From assembly GCF_000576635.1 (NCBI RefSeq), contig NZ_AVFL01000043.1, positions 1 through 43,560 on the forward strand: DNA of 43,560 nucleotides. The letters run 5' to 3'. The translations under genes were made by a program, and so were the position numbers. How positions within the stretch are numbered: the stretch's first letter is position 1; each line of letters starts with the position of its first letter. Positions 17,679-26,087 of this stretch are shown here, in pieces. The stretch comes from Skermanella stibiiresistens SB22. Its GTDB lineage: Bacteria > Pseudomonadota > Alphaproteobacteria > Azospirillales > Azospirillaceae. The notes below the pieces were generated by a model. The model searched no databases. It worked only from the letters and a program-made list of their open reading frames with translations, and was not told where the DNA came from.

Positions 17679-18548
17679 CTACATCGAGGAGAAGTGCCGT
17701 CTCATGCGGTCGGCATCGGCTTTTCGGCCAGTGATCAGCTGAAACGCGCCGACCGCCTGGAAGACCGCCATGCCGCCGCCGTCCAACGTCTGGCACCCCA
17801 TCCGCCGCGCCACGCGGAGCAACTCGGTTTCCAGGGGGAAATAGACGATCTCGGCGACCCATAAGGCGGGGTGGAGCAGTTCCGCCGGCAGGGGCAGGCC
17901 CGGAAGCTTCGCCATGCCGGTCGGCGTCGCGTGAATCAAGCCGTCGGTCCGCGCCATGGCGTCCGGCAGATTGGAGCCGGCCACGGCGCGACCGGGGCCG
18001 AACCGTCGGCACAGATCGCCGGCGAGCGCTTCGGCCCGTGCCCCATCCACGTCGAAAAGCGTGAGTTGACCGGTACCCAGCGTCAGCGCCGCGTGGGCCA
18101 CGGCGGCTCCGGCGCCGCCGGCGCCCAGCTGCACGACGCGATCGCGCCTGACATCCGGCAAGCCACGGCGGAATCCCTCGGCGAAACCCCAGCCATCGGT
18201 GTTGTGACCAAAGCTCTTGCCATCCCTGAGCACGACCGTGTTGACGGCGCCAAGCGCCCGCGCATCCTCCGACAAGTCGTCGAGCAGGGGAATGATCGCC
18301 TGCTTGCAGGGATATGTCACATTCAGGCCGTCGAAGCCCAGCCGAACCGCCGCTGTCAGCAGATCCGGCAGCGCGTCGGTTCCAAGACCCAATTTGTCCA
18401 GGTCGATCAGCTTGTAGATATAGCGCAGTCCTTGCTCGGCGCCCTCGCGCTCGTGCATCGCCGGCGTGCGCGACGCCTGGATCCCGGTGCCGATCAAGCC
18501 AGCGAGGAAAGTTGGCTTCCCAGTAGCGGCGGTGACGGAGCCTGTCAT
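17679..18548 (-). CDS. Quinate/shikimate dehydrogenase, NAD-type AroE homologue
   Basis: 289 residues with the AroE fold. Substrate-site residues are Ser26 and Thr28 (SRTPAMHE), Lys82 (NVTYPCK), Asn103 and Asp118 (HNTDGWG). The nucleotide site is GAGGAG at 142-147. After it comes [12 protein letters not shown], with acidic Asp166/Asp168, where NADP-dependent AroE proteins have NRT and basic residues. This pattern and the SRTPAMHE motif resemble the catabolic NAD-dependent quinate/shikimate dehydrogenase of Corynebacterium glutamicum. The likely role is quinate to dehydroquinate and/or shikimate to dehydroshikimate. The start at 18548 overlaps the aroQ stop (ATGA). The gene is in the TRAP operon, not an aromatic-synthesis operon. 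Confidence 0.9.
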   Translation of the reverse strand: MTGSVTAATGKPTFLAGLIGTGIQASRTPAMHEREGAEQGLRYIYKLIDLDKLGLGTDALPDLLTAAVRLGFDGLNVTYPCKQAIIPLLDDLSEDARALGAVNTVVLRDGKSFGHNTDGWGFAEGFRRGLPDVRRDRVVQLGAGGAGAAVAHAALTLGTGQLTLFDVDGARAEALAGDLCRRFGPGRAVAGSNLPDAMARTDGLIHATPTGMAKLPGLPLPAELLHPALWVAEIVYFPLETELLRVARRMGCQTLDGGGMAVFQAVGAFQLITGRKADADRMRRHFSSM

Positions 18549-18994
18549 GTGGGGTTCGCCTGGAGGCTGGTGGCGAGATGGCGCAAGGCCAGGGAGTAGC
18601 CGTTCGTTCCGAAGCCGCAGATCACCCCGGCCGCCACTCGCGAGACATGGGAAAGGTGCCGGAACTCCTCCCGGCGATGGATGTTGGAGATATGGACTTC
18701 CAGGATCGGGCAGGCGCAGGCGGCGAGCGCGTCCATCAGCGATACGGAGGTGTGCGACAGTCCCGCGGGATTGATCACGATCGCGGCCGCGGTTTCGCGA
18801 GCCTCGTGGATCCAGTCGATCAGGATGTATTCCGCGTTGCTTTGGCGGAAATCCACATCCAAGCCAAGATCCGCGCCGACCCGGCGGCACGTGTCCGCCA
18901 CATCGGCCAGGGTTTCGTATCCGTAGATTTCCGGCTGGCGCTTGCCCAGCAGATTCAAGTTCGGTCCGTTTAGGACGAGTACTTTCGGGGCCAT
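18545..18994 (-). CDS. aroQ: Type II 3-dehydroquinate dehydratase
   Basis: 149 residues, a cytoplasmic dodecameric enzyme that interconverts 3-dehydroquinate and 3-dehydroshikimate. The catalytic Tyr24 lies in [11 protein letters not shown]. His81 (NPAGLSHTS) and His101 ([13 protein letters not shown]) complete the active site. ATG at 18994 is chosen because it starts the conserved [14 protein letters not shown] strand. The frame runs 46 codons further upstream through the operator region. First gene of the minus arm of the regulon, coupled to aroE. The placement suggests a catabolic (QuiB-like) role. Confidence 0.93.
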   Translation of the reverse strand: MAPKVLVLNGPNLNLLGKRQPEIYGYETLADVADTCRRVGADLGLDVDFRQSNAEYILIDWIHEARETAAAIVINPAGLSHTSVSLMDALAACACPILEVHISNIHRREEFRHLSHVSRVAAGVICGFGTNGYSLALRHLATSLQANPT

Positions 18995-19111
18995 CACGGT
19001 GCTCCAGGCTGAGCGGTATGGGCTTGCCGCGAACCTCCGCCGATGAGGCTGGTTCGCATGCTCTGTGGTCCTCCCAGACCGCCTGTTATTTTTTCTTGCG
19101 CCAAAATGGAC

Positions 19112-19158
19112 GGACTGGTACGTTCTTGTCAAGAAAAAATGTACGAACTGGAACGTTC
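19112..19158. promoter_or_regulatory. Paired 14-bp operator-like sites between the two catabolic operons
   Basis: GGACTGGTACGTTC (19112-19125) and GAACTGGAACGTTC (19145-19158) match at 12 of 14 positions and are spaced 33 bp apart, about three helical turns. Between them TTCTTGTCAAGAA (19123-19135) is a perfect dyad with one central base. On the minus strand it gives TTGACA (19132-19127), and the first site falls in the spacer behind that -35. On the plus strand it gives TTGTCA. The -10 elements are weak. The TetR gene at 26088 is the obvious candidate binder. That link is inference. Confidence 0.6.
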
Positions 19159-19256
19159 CTTAGACTGGTCTGTCCAGGTGTCAGGAAACACGGTTCGATC
19201 ACCAGGCCCTGAGGCTCATCGAGCCCTTGAGCCTCTTGATGGGAGAGAAACCGAAG

Positions 19257-21143
19257 ATGTCCGTAGCGTCGCGGCCTTTACCCAAGTCCATCGCCACCGT
19301 CTCGCTGAGCGGCACCCTGCCGGAAAAGCTGGAGGCGGCCGCCGCCGTCGGGTTCGACGGCGTCGAGATCTTCGAGAATGACCTGCTGACCTTCGACGGA
19401 TCGCCTCATGACGTGCGGCGGATCTCCGAGGAGCTTGGCCTCGCCATCACCATCTTCCAGCCGTTCCGCGATTTCGAGGCGATGCCCGACACGATCCGGA
19501 GCCGCAACCTCGACCGAGCCGAGCGCAAGTTCGACATCATGGAGGCGCTCGGCACCGACTTGGTGCTGGTGTGCAGCAACACGCAGCCCGCGGCCATCGA
19601 CGACGACGCGCGCGCCGCAGCCGATCTGTTTGAAATGGCGGAGCGGGCGGCGAGGCGCGGCCTGCGCGTTGGATACGAGGCGTTGGCCTGGGGCCGCAAC
19701 GTCAGCCGTTGGGCGCACGCCTGGAACATCGTCCAACGGGCGGACCACCCGGCCTTGGGACTCATCGTCGACAGCTTCCATACCCTGGCTCTGGACGACG
19801 ATCCCTCGGGAATCGCCCGTGTTCCGGCGGAAAAGCTGTTCTTCGTCCAGCTCGCCGACGCGCCGCTGCTCAAAATGGACCCACTGTCGTGGAGCCGCCA
19901 TTACCGGAATTTCCCGGGTCAGGGTGAGCTGCCGGTCACGAACTTCCTGAAGGCGGTGCTGGAGTCCGGTTACGAGGGTCCGCTGTCACTGGAGATCTTC
20001 AACGACGATTTCCGCGCCGCCCCCGCCCGCCAGACGGCCCGTGACGGCCTACGCTCGCTCATCCTGGCCGAGGCGGAGGCGGGAAGGGGGCCGGGCCTGC
20101 CGTCGCCGGTGAGCTTCGATGGGTTCGAGTTCCTGGAATTCGCGGTCGACGAGCAGGCCAAATCGGAACTGGGCGGCTTCCTGAAGACACTTGGCTTCCG
20201 ACACGCGGGCGACCACAAATCCAAGGCGGTCGAACTCTACCGCCAAGGCAGCGTCAACCTCGTGCTGAACGCCGAACCGGACAGCGCCGCTTCCGAGCAT
20301 TTCCAGATGCATGGGCCGTCGGTCTGCGCCATGGCCCTGAGGGTCGACGACGCCACCCGCGCGGTCGATCGCGCCGAGGCGCTGCTCTATGGCACTTGGC
20401 GGGAGCGGACTGGCGAGGGGGAGCGTAAGATACCGTCGGTGCGGGCGCCCGATGGCACCTTGGTCTATTTGGTCGAGCCCGGATCCTCGGGCCACACCAT
20501 CTGGCAGGACGACTTCAACCTGTTGCCGCCATCGGGACAGGATGGTGAGTTGAAGTCTATCGACCACGTCGCCCAGGCTTTGCCCGAGGGCCGGATGGAC
20601 GCCTTCGTGCTGTTCTACCGGGCGGTGTTCGGTTTCGTGCTGGAGAGGCTTTGGGAACTGCCGGACCCTTATGGCCTGATCCGAAGCCGCGCGATCGTCA
20701 GCCCGGACAGGAGCGTCCGCCTGCCGTTGAACTTCTCGGAAAGCCGCAAGACCGCGACGGGCCGGTTCGTGTCGGCGACCGCCGGCGCCGGAGTACACCA
20801 CATCGCTTTCGCGACCGACGAGGTCGAGCGGAGCGTAACGGCGCTGACCGCGGCGGGCGCCCCCATGATGCCGGTGCCGGCCAATTACTACGACGATCTC
20901 GACGCCCGTCTCGGAATGGACGACACCACGCTGGCCGAGTTGCGGCGCTTCGGCCTGCTGTTCGACCGTGATGAGCAGGGTGATTTCACCCACGCCTATA
21001 CCGACAGCTTCGCCGAGCGTTTCTTTTTCGAGGTGGTCCAGCGCCGCGGCTACCAGCAGTTTGGCGCCGTCAACGCCGGCGTGCGAATGGCCATGCAGGC
21101 GAAACTTCGCGACCACTCAGCCATCGAAGACTTGATGAACTGA
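19257..21143 (+). CDS. quiC: 3-dehydroshikimate dehydratase, QuiC1-type fusion
   Basis: 628 residues. The N-terminal half (about 1-280) is a sugar-phosphate isomerase-like TIM barrel that dehydrates 3-dehydroshikimate to protocatechuate. The C-terminal half (about 290-628) is two vicinal-oxygen-chelate modules resembling 4-hydroxyphenylpyruvate dioxygenase. Visible segments include VGFDGVEIFENDLL near residue 30 and SLEIFNDDFR near 245 (metal-site Glu). The C-terminal half has HHIAFATDEVERS and ends near FFEVVQRRGYQQFG. This fusion architecture matches Pseudomonas QuiC1. ATG at 19257 follows GGGAGAG by nine bases. First gene of the plus arm, directly facing the aroQ operon. Confidence 0.92.
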   Translation: MSVASRPLPKSIATVSLSGTLPEKLEAAAAVGFDGVEIFENDLLTFDGSPHDVRRISEELGLAITIFQPFRDFEAMPDTIRSRNLDRAERKFDIMEALGTDLVLVCSNTQPAAIDDDARAAADLFEMAERAARRGLRVGYEALAWGRNVSRWAHAWNIVQRADHPALGLIVDSFHTLALDDDPSGIARVPAEKLFFVQLADAPLLKMDPLSWSRHYRNFPGQGELPVTNFLKAVLESGYEGPLSLEIFNDDFRAAPARQTARDGLRSLILAEAEAGRGPGLPSPVSFDGFEFLEFAVDEQAKSELGGFLKTLGFRHAGDHKSKAVELYRQGSVNLVLNAEPDSAASEHFQMHGPSVCAMALRVDDATRAVDRAEALLYGTWRERTGEGERKIPSVRAPDGTLVYLVEPGSSGHTIWQDDFNLLPPSGQDGELKSIDHVAQALPEGRMDAFVLFYRAVFGFVLERLWELPDPYGLIRSRAIVSPDRSVRLPLNFSESRKTATGRFVSATAGAGVHHIAFATDEVERSVTALTAAGAPMMPVPANYYDDLDARLGMDDTTLAELRRFGLLFDRDEQGDFTHAYTDSFAERFFFEVVQRRGYQQFGAVNAGVRMAMQAKLRDHSAIEDLMN

Positions 21144-21232
21144 AGGTTCCGAAGGCCCGGCGACTTCAACGCCGCCCTTCGATCGAAATAAGACCACGGA
21201 AATCAAAAACAAGATTTTGGAAAGGGAGAGCC

Positions 21233-22066
21233 ATGACCAGACCCGTCGTGATCGCCGTCGCGATTACAGGTTCCGTACCGCGCAAGAAGGATAATCCAGC
21301 ATTGCCGGTCACGCCGGCCGAGCAGATCGAATCCACCCACGAGGCCTTCGAGGCGGGTGCCAGCCTTGTCCACATCCACGTCCGCAATCCGGATGAATCG
21401 TCGTCGTCCGATCCAAAGCTATTCGCCCGGGTTTTGGAGGGCATCCGCGAGCGTTGCCCCGGCATGATCGTCCAGTTCTCCACCGGTGGGCGTGGCCGTG
21501 ATCAGGCCGCGCGCGGCAGTGCCTTGTACCTCAAGCCCGACATGGCGTCGCTGTCCACCGGCTCGGTCAATTTCCCGACCATCGTCTATGAGAACTCGCC
21601 GGCGCTGGTGTGGGATCTGGCCGGGCGCATGAAGGAGCACGAGATCCGTCCGGAGATAGAGATCTTCGACCTATCGCACATCCACGCGGCCAAGCGGTTG
21701 ATCGACGAGGGTTTGATGAGTGATCGGCCGCACGTGCAGTTCGTCATGGGCGTCAAGAACGCCATGCCGGCGGACGAGCGCCTCCTCGACATCCTGCTGG
21801 CCGAACTGAGGCGGGTCATCCCGGCGGCCACCTGGACGGCGGCCGGCATTGGCCGCCACCAAAGCGAGGTGATGCGATGGGTGCTGGAGCGCGGCGCCGA
21901 TGGCGTCCGCACTGGCCTGGAGGACAACATCCGCGTCACCAAGGAGCGCCTGGCATCGGGTAACGCCGAGCTGGTCAGGATCGCCGCCGATCTGTGTTCC
22001 AGATACGATGCCCGACCCGCCACGCCGGTGGAGGCCCGCGCGATGCTGTCGATCCGTGCCGACTGA
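21233..22066 (+). CDS. Beta-keto acid cleavage enzyme (BKACE, DUF849 family)
   Basis: 277 residues. The family condenses a beta-keto acid with acetyl-CoA and releases acetoacetate plus a new CoA ester, using a metal site. The HIH motif at residues 47-49 (VHIHVRNPD) is the expected ligand pair. FSTGGRGRD near 80 and MASLSTGSVNFP near 105 are family segments. ATG at 21233 follows AAGGGAGAG. It sits between quiC and pcaB, where pcaIJ or pcaF would be expected. A natural reading is 3-oxoadipate plus acetyl-CoA giving succinyl-CoA and acetoacetate. The family is clear and the substrate is inferred. Confidence 0.88.
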   Translation: MTRPVVIAVAITGSVPRKKDNPALPVTPAEQIESTHEAFEAGASLVHIHVRNPDESSSSDPKLFARVLEGIRERCPGMIVQFSTGGRGRDQAARGSALYLKPDMASLSTGSVNFPTIVYENSPALVWDLAGRMKEHEIRPEIEIFDLSHIHAAKRLIDEGLMSDRPHVQFVMGVKNAMPADERLLDILLAELRRVIPAATWTAAGIGRHQSEVMRWVLERGADGVRTGLEDNIRVTKERLASGNAELVRIAADLCSRYDARPATPVEARAMLSIRAD

Positions 22067-22088
22067 CAGGCGCAGGGGAGGATCGCCG

Positions 22089-23420
22089 ATGTTCGGCCAC
22101 TTGTTCACGCCGCTGTTCGCCTCCGAGGATGCCATCGGGGTGTTCGACGACCGGGCGAGATTGCGGGGAATGCTCGACTTCGAAGCGGCGCTCGCGCGCG
22201 CCGAGGCCAAGGCGGGGGTCATCCCGGTCACCGCGGCGGAACCGATCGCCGCCCAATGCCGGGCCGAGCTGTTCGATCCGCGCGACCTCGCCGATGGTGT
22301 GGCGAAATCGGGCAATCCCGCCATTCCGATGGTCAGACGGCTGACCGCCCTGGTTGGCGCCGTGGACGCCGAAGCCGCCCGCTTCGTCCATTGGGGAGCC
22401 ACCAGCCAGGACGCCATGGATACCGGGCTGGTGCTTCAGTTCCGCGTGGCGCTGGAGATCATCGACGCCGATCTGGCACGGCTGGCCGAGGGTTTGGCGG
22501 GTATGGCGTCACGCCATCGATCGACCCCGATGGTTGGCCGCACTTGGCTTCAGCACGCCTTGCCCGTGACGTTCGGTCTGAAGGCCGCCGGTTGGCTGGA
22601 TGCCGTGCGCCGCCACCAGGATCGGCTGGCGGAGTTGCGGCCAAGACTGCTGACCCTCCAGTTCGGCGGAGCCGCCGGGACGCTGGCGGCGCTCGGGGAT
22701 CGCGGGCTCGACGTCGCCGAAGCGCTGGCCGCCGAACTCGACCTGATCCTGCCGGCGACGCCGTGGCACGCGCACCGCGACCGCGTCGTCGAATTCGGCG
22801 TATGGCTAGGCATGCTGACCGGCACCCTGGGCAAGATCGCCCATGACGTTTCGCTGCTGATGCAGACGGATGTCGCCGAGGTGTTCGAACCAGCCGGTGC
22901 CGGTAAGGGCGGCTCGTCGACCATGCCGCACAAACGGAACCCCGTGACGGCCGCCGCCGTCCTGGCCGCTTCCACCCGGACCCCCGGGCTGGTCGCGACC
23001 CTTCTCGCCGCGATGCCGCAAGAGCACGAACGGGGTCTTGGCAACTGGCACGCGGAATGGCTGACGCTGCCCGATCTCGCCATGACCGCCATGGGAGGGC
23101 TCAGGCAGATGGCCGACATGGTACCGGGCCTCGAGGTCGACCCCGGACGGATGCGGGCCAACCTGGAGACGACCCGGGGGCTGATCATGGCGGAACGGGT
23201 CATGATGGCCCTTGGTGCCAGAATGGGCCGTCTCAAGGCGCATGAGCTGGTGGAGCACGCCACCCGAAAGGCGGTCGCCGAGAATCGGCACCTGCGCGAT
23301 GTCCTGGCTGAGGACCCCGCCGTGACGAACGAGCTCGCCGCCGACGAGCTGGATCGCCTGTTCGACCCACTCGGGTATGTCGGGCAGGCCGCCACCTTCG
23401 TCGACCGCGTCATCGGATGA
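22089..23420 (+). CDS. pcaB: 3-carboxy-cis,cis-muconate cycloisomerase
   Basis: 443 residues of the fumarase/aspartase superfamily. It turns carboxymuconate into gamma-carboxymuconolactone after ring opening. The superfamily signature GSSTMPHKRNP is at 275-285. HWGATSQDAMDT near 101-112 and GRTWLQHALPVTFG near 150-163 are typical of PcaB. ATG at 22089 follows GGGGAGGATCGCCG and leaves 22 bp after the BKACE stop. The frame is open further upstream, but that region lies within the BKACE gene. Confidence 0.95.
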   Translation: MFGHLFTPLFASEDAIGVFDDRARLRGMLDFEAALARAEAKAGVIPVTAAEPIAAQCRAELFDPRDLADGVAKSGNPAIPMVRRLTALVGAVDAEAARFVHWGATSQDAMDTGLVLQFRVALEIIDADLARLAEGLAGMASRHRSTPMVGRTWLQHALPVTFGLKAAGWLDAVRRHQDRLAELRPRLLTLQFGGAAGTLAALGDRGLDVAEALAAELDLILPATPWHAHRDRVVEFGVWLGMLTGTLGKIAHDVSLLMQTDVAEVFEPAGAGKGGSSTMPHKRNPVTAAAVLAASTRTPGLVATLLAAMPQEHERGLGNWHAEWLTLPDLAMTAMGGLRQMADMVPGLEVDPGRMRANLETTRGLIMAERVMMALGARMGRLKAHELVEHATRKAVAENRHLRDVLAEDPAVTNELAADELDRLFDPLGYVGQAATFVDRVIG

Positions 23421-23446
23421 ACCGAACCAAAGGGAGTGAAACGATC

Positions 23447-24280
23447 ATGCCCTCGACGGGTCATGTGATAACCGGGGACGGAACCCGGATCTTCCACCGC
23501 TTCGATGGAGAGGAGGGCTCGCCGGTCCTACTGCTGTCGAATTCGCTTGGGACGACCCTGGAGATGTGGGACCCGCAAATCCCCGCCTTCTCGCGTCATT
23601 TCCGGGTTCTCCGGTACGACAGCCGGGGCCATGGCCGATCCGACGCGCCACAGGGCCCCTACGACATCGCGCGGCTGGGCCGCGACGCGGTCGATCTTCT
23701 GCAGGCGTTGGCCATCCGCCAGGTGTCGTTCTGTGGATTGTCCAAGGGCGGCATGATCGGCATGTGGCTTGCCGTGAACGCGGCGGAGCGGGTCGACCGG
23801 CTCGTGCTGGCCAACACCTCGGCCTTCATCGGATCGCCGGAGACTTGGACCAGGCGGATCGAGACGGTCGACCGTGATGGCATGGCCGCCATCGTACCCG
23901 GCGTGATCGAGCGCTGGTTTACGCCGCGCTTCAGGGACGCCGATCCGACCGCCGTCGATCGGGTCGCCTCGATGCTCGCCGGCACGCCGCCCCAAGGCTA
24001 CATCGCCTGCTGCGCCGCCGTTCGCGACATGGACCAGCGCGACGCCATCTCCGCCATCACGGCGCCGACACTGGTGATCGCCGGCGACCAGGATTTGGCG
24101 ACACCACCCGCCCATTCGGAATTCATGGCGGGCGCGATAGCGGGCGCCAAGTTGGTCCGAACCAATGCAGCCCATCTCTCGAACGTCGAGCGATCGGAAT
24201 TCTTCACCGAGGCGGTGCTTGATTTCCTCACCTCGCCAGCCAAGCCGCCAGCCAACCCTAAGGAGAACGGTCATGGATGA
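23447..24280 (+). CDS. pcaD: 3-oxoadipate enol-lactonase
   Basis: 277-residue alpha/beta hydrolase that opens 3-oxoadipate enol-lactone. The nucleophile elbow is GLSKGG with Ser99. SNSLGTTLEMWDPQ at 31-44 and YDSRGHGRSDAP at 57-68 are PcaD landmarks. The catalytic His is in NAAHLSNVE near the C-terminus. An alternative ATG at 23417 overlaps the pcaB stop, but ATG at 23447 has AGGGAG 11 bases upstream and matches family N-termini better. It overlaps pcaC by eight bases. Confidence 0.94.
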   Translation: MPSTGHVITGDGTRIFHRFDGEEGSPVLLLSNSLGTTLEMWDPQIPAFSRHFRVLRYDSRGHGRSDAPQGPYDIARLGRDAVDLLQALAIRQVSFCGLSKGGMIGMWLAVNAAERVDRLVLANTSAFIGSPETWTRRIETVDRDGMAAIVPGVIERWFTPRFRDADPTAVDRVASMLAGTPPQGYIACCAAVRDMDQRDAISAITAPTLVIAGDQDLATPPAHSEFMAGAIAGAKLVRTNAAHLSNVERSEFFTEAVLDFLTSPAKPPANPKENGHG

Positions 24281-24665
24281 CGCCGAACGCCACGACAAGG
24301 GCATGGCGGTTCGCCGCGCGGTTCTGGGTGATGAGCATGTCGATCGCTCGCTGGCCCGGCGCACGCCCTTCAACGAGGAGTTCCAGAACCTCATAACCCG
24401 CTACGCCTGGGGTGAGATCTGGACGCGGCCGGGCTTGGAGCGCCACACCCGGAGTTGCATGACCCTGTCGATGATGGCGGCGCTCGGCCACTGGGACGAG
24501 TTCGCGATGCATGTCCGGGCGGCGTTCAACAACGGCCTTACCCGTGACGACATCAAGGAGGTGCTGCTTCAGGTCGGGATCTATTGCGGTGTCCCCACCG
24601 CCAACCACGGCTTCCAGACCGCACGGGAAGTCTTCGATAAAATGGAAGGGAGCGAAAAGCCATGA
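24273..24665 (+). CDS. pcaC: 4-carboxymuconolactone decarboxylase
   Basis: 130 residues of the carboxymuconolactone decarboxylase/AhpD-like fold. It removes CO2 from gamma-carboxymuconolactone to give the enol-lactone for PcaD. FNEEFQNLITRYAWGEIWTRPGLERHTRS is followed by the helical GHWDEFAMHVRAAFNNG segment and GIYCGVPTANHGF. ATG at 24273 has AAGGAGAA upstream, within the end of pcaD. Its stop overlaps the pcaH start (ATGA). Confidence 0.95.
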   Translation: MDDAERHDKGMAVRRAVLGDEHVDRSLARRTPFNEEFQNLITRYAWGEIWTRPGLERHTRSCMTLSMMAALGHWDEFAMHVRAAFNNGLTRDDIKEVLLQVGIYCGVPTANHGFQTAREVFDKMEGSEKP

Positions 24666-25372
24666 GGCCAAACACCCCGTATACGCCGAGGGACTGGGAC
24701 AGCCATCCGCCCTACATTGTCCCGGACTATCGCTCGACCCTGCTGCGTGGCCCCAAAAAGCCGCTGATCCCGCTGCCACACAGCCTGTCGGAACTGACCG
24801 GTCCGGTGTTCGGTCACGACGTCGTCGGTCCGCTCGACCACGACCTGACCCGGAACGGCGTCGTCAACGCCGAGCCGCTGGGCGAACGGATCATCGTCAC
24901 CGGTAAGGTGATGGACGAGGCGGGAAGGCCGGTGCCGCATACGCTGGTCGAACTGTGGCAAGCCAACGCAGCGGGCCGCTACGTCCACCGCTGGGATCAG
25001 CACGCGGCGCCGCTCGATCCGAATTTCTTCGGGGGTGGGCGGACCATGACCGACGCCGAGGGACGTTACCGTTTCATCACGATCAAGCCCGGCGCCTATC
25101 CCTGGGGCAACCATCACAACGCGTGGCGTCCCAACCACATCCACTTCTCGCTCTTCGGGCCCAGCTTCGTCACCCGTCTGGTGACGCAGATGTACTTCCC
25201 CGGCGACCCGTTGCTGGCGTTCGATCCGATCTACCAAGGCATTCCCGAGAGTGCCCGCGAGCGGCTGGTGTCGCGCTTCTCGCTGGATGTGACCGAGCCG
25301 ATGATGGCACTGGGTTACGAGTTCGACATCGTTCTGCGCGGTCCGCGCGCTACCCCGATCGACGAGGATTGA
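24662..25372 (+). CDS. pcaH: Protocatechuate 3,4-dioxygenase beta subunit
   Basis: 236 residues and the iron-bearing subunit. The four ligands are visible: Tyr107 (GRYVH), Tyr146 (GAYPWGN), His159 and His161 (NHIHF). These are in the same order and almost the same numbering as in the Pseudomonas enzyme. ELWQANAAGRY is the intradiol dioxygenase signature. The enzyme splits protocatechuate between its hydroxyls to carboxymuconate. It is coupled to pcaC by an ATGA overlap, and pcaG follows four bases after its stop. Confidence 0.96.
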   Translation: MRPNTPYTPRDWDSHPPYIVPDYRSTLLRGPKKPLIPLPHSLSELTGPVFGHDVVGPLDHDLTRNGVVNAEPLGERIIVTGKVMDEAGRPVPHTLVELWQANAAGRYVHRWDQHAAPLDPNFFGGGRTMTDAEGRYRFITIKPGAYPWGNHHNAWRPNHIHFSLFGPSFVTRLVTQMYFPGDPLLAFDPIYQGIPESARERLVSRFSLDVTEPMMALGYEFDIVLRGPRATPIDED

Positions 25373-25376
25373 CGCC

Positions 25377-25973
25377 ATGCCGAAACAGACTCCCTCCCAG
25401 ACGGTCGGCCCCTATTTCGCCTATGGGCTGACGCCGCAACCCTATGGCCGCGAGGGCATCGCGGATGGTCGCGTCGTTGATCGCACCCTGTCAGGGGCCG
25501 CGCTGGCCGGCCACAGGATCACCGTCACCGGACGCGTGCTGGACGGCGCCAAGGCTCCCGTGATCGACGCCATGATCGAGATCTGGCAAGCGGACGCCCA
25601 AGGCCGCTACGCCCATCCCGCCGATGGCCGGGAAGCGTCGTTCCACGGCTTTGGCCGCACCGGCACCGATGGCGAGGGAGCCTTCCGCATCGAGACGATC
25701 AAGCCCGGCCCTGTCGCCGGCGCCGATGCCCGGCCGCAGGCGCCGCACCTGAACGTCGCCGTGTTCGCCCGCGGCATGCCGAATCACGCGTACACCCGAG
25801 TCTACTTCAGCGACGAGACCGCCGCCAACGAGGCTGACATGGTCTTGAACCTCGTCGGGCCGGACCGGAGGAACACGCTGGTGGCCATGTTGGAGAAAAC
25901 CGCGGGCGGACCCGTCTATCGCTTCGACATCCGCCTTCAGGGTGAGGACGAGACGGTCTTCTTCGATGCTTGA
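25377..25973 (+). CDS. pcaG: Protocatechuate 3,4-dioxygenase alpha subunit
   Basis: 198 residues. It starts with PKQTPSQTVGPYFAYGL, the alpha-subunit N-terminus that contributes to the substrate pocket. EIWQADAQGRYAHP is the degenerate intradiol signature. The region equivalent to the HIH iron ligands reads APHLNVAVFARG, so this chain binds no iron, as expected. It is the last pca gene of the operon. A strong hairpin follows the stop by about a dozen bases. Confidence 0.96.
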   Translation: MPKQTPSQTVGPYFAYGLTPQPYGREGIADGRVVDRTLSGAALAGHRITVTGRVLDGAKAPVIDAMIEIWQADAQGRYAHPADGREASFHGFGRTGTDGEGAFRIETIKPGPVAGADARPQAPHLNVAVFARGMPNHAYTRVYFSDETAANEADMVLNLVGPDRRNTLVAMLEKTAGGPVYRFDIRLQGEDETVFFDA

Positions 25974-25984
25974 GGGGTTGTCTT

Positions 25985-26024
25985 CCCAGCATCGAACAAA
26001 CCATCCGGTTCGTTCGATGCTGGG
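25985..26024. terminator. Hairpin between pcaG and the TetR gene
   Basis: CCCAGCATCGAACAAACC pairs with GGTTCGTTCGATGCTGGG, an 18-bp stem with one mismatch and the loop ATCC. It starts 12 bases after the pcaG stop. No T-run follows. It probably ends or attenuates the pca transcript, leaving the regulator on a weaker or separate transcript. Confidence 0.65.
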
Positions 26025-26087
26025 ATCCTCCGCCCAGCCAAGGTAGAATGCTTGAAGAACTATCGCAGGCTTGGGTGAGGGGAAACG

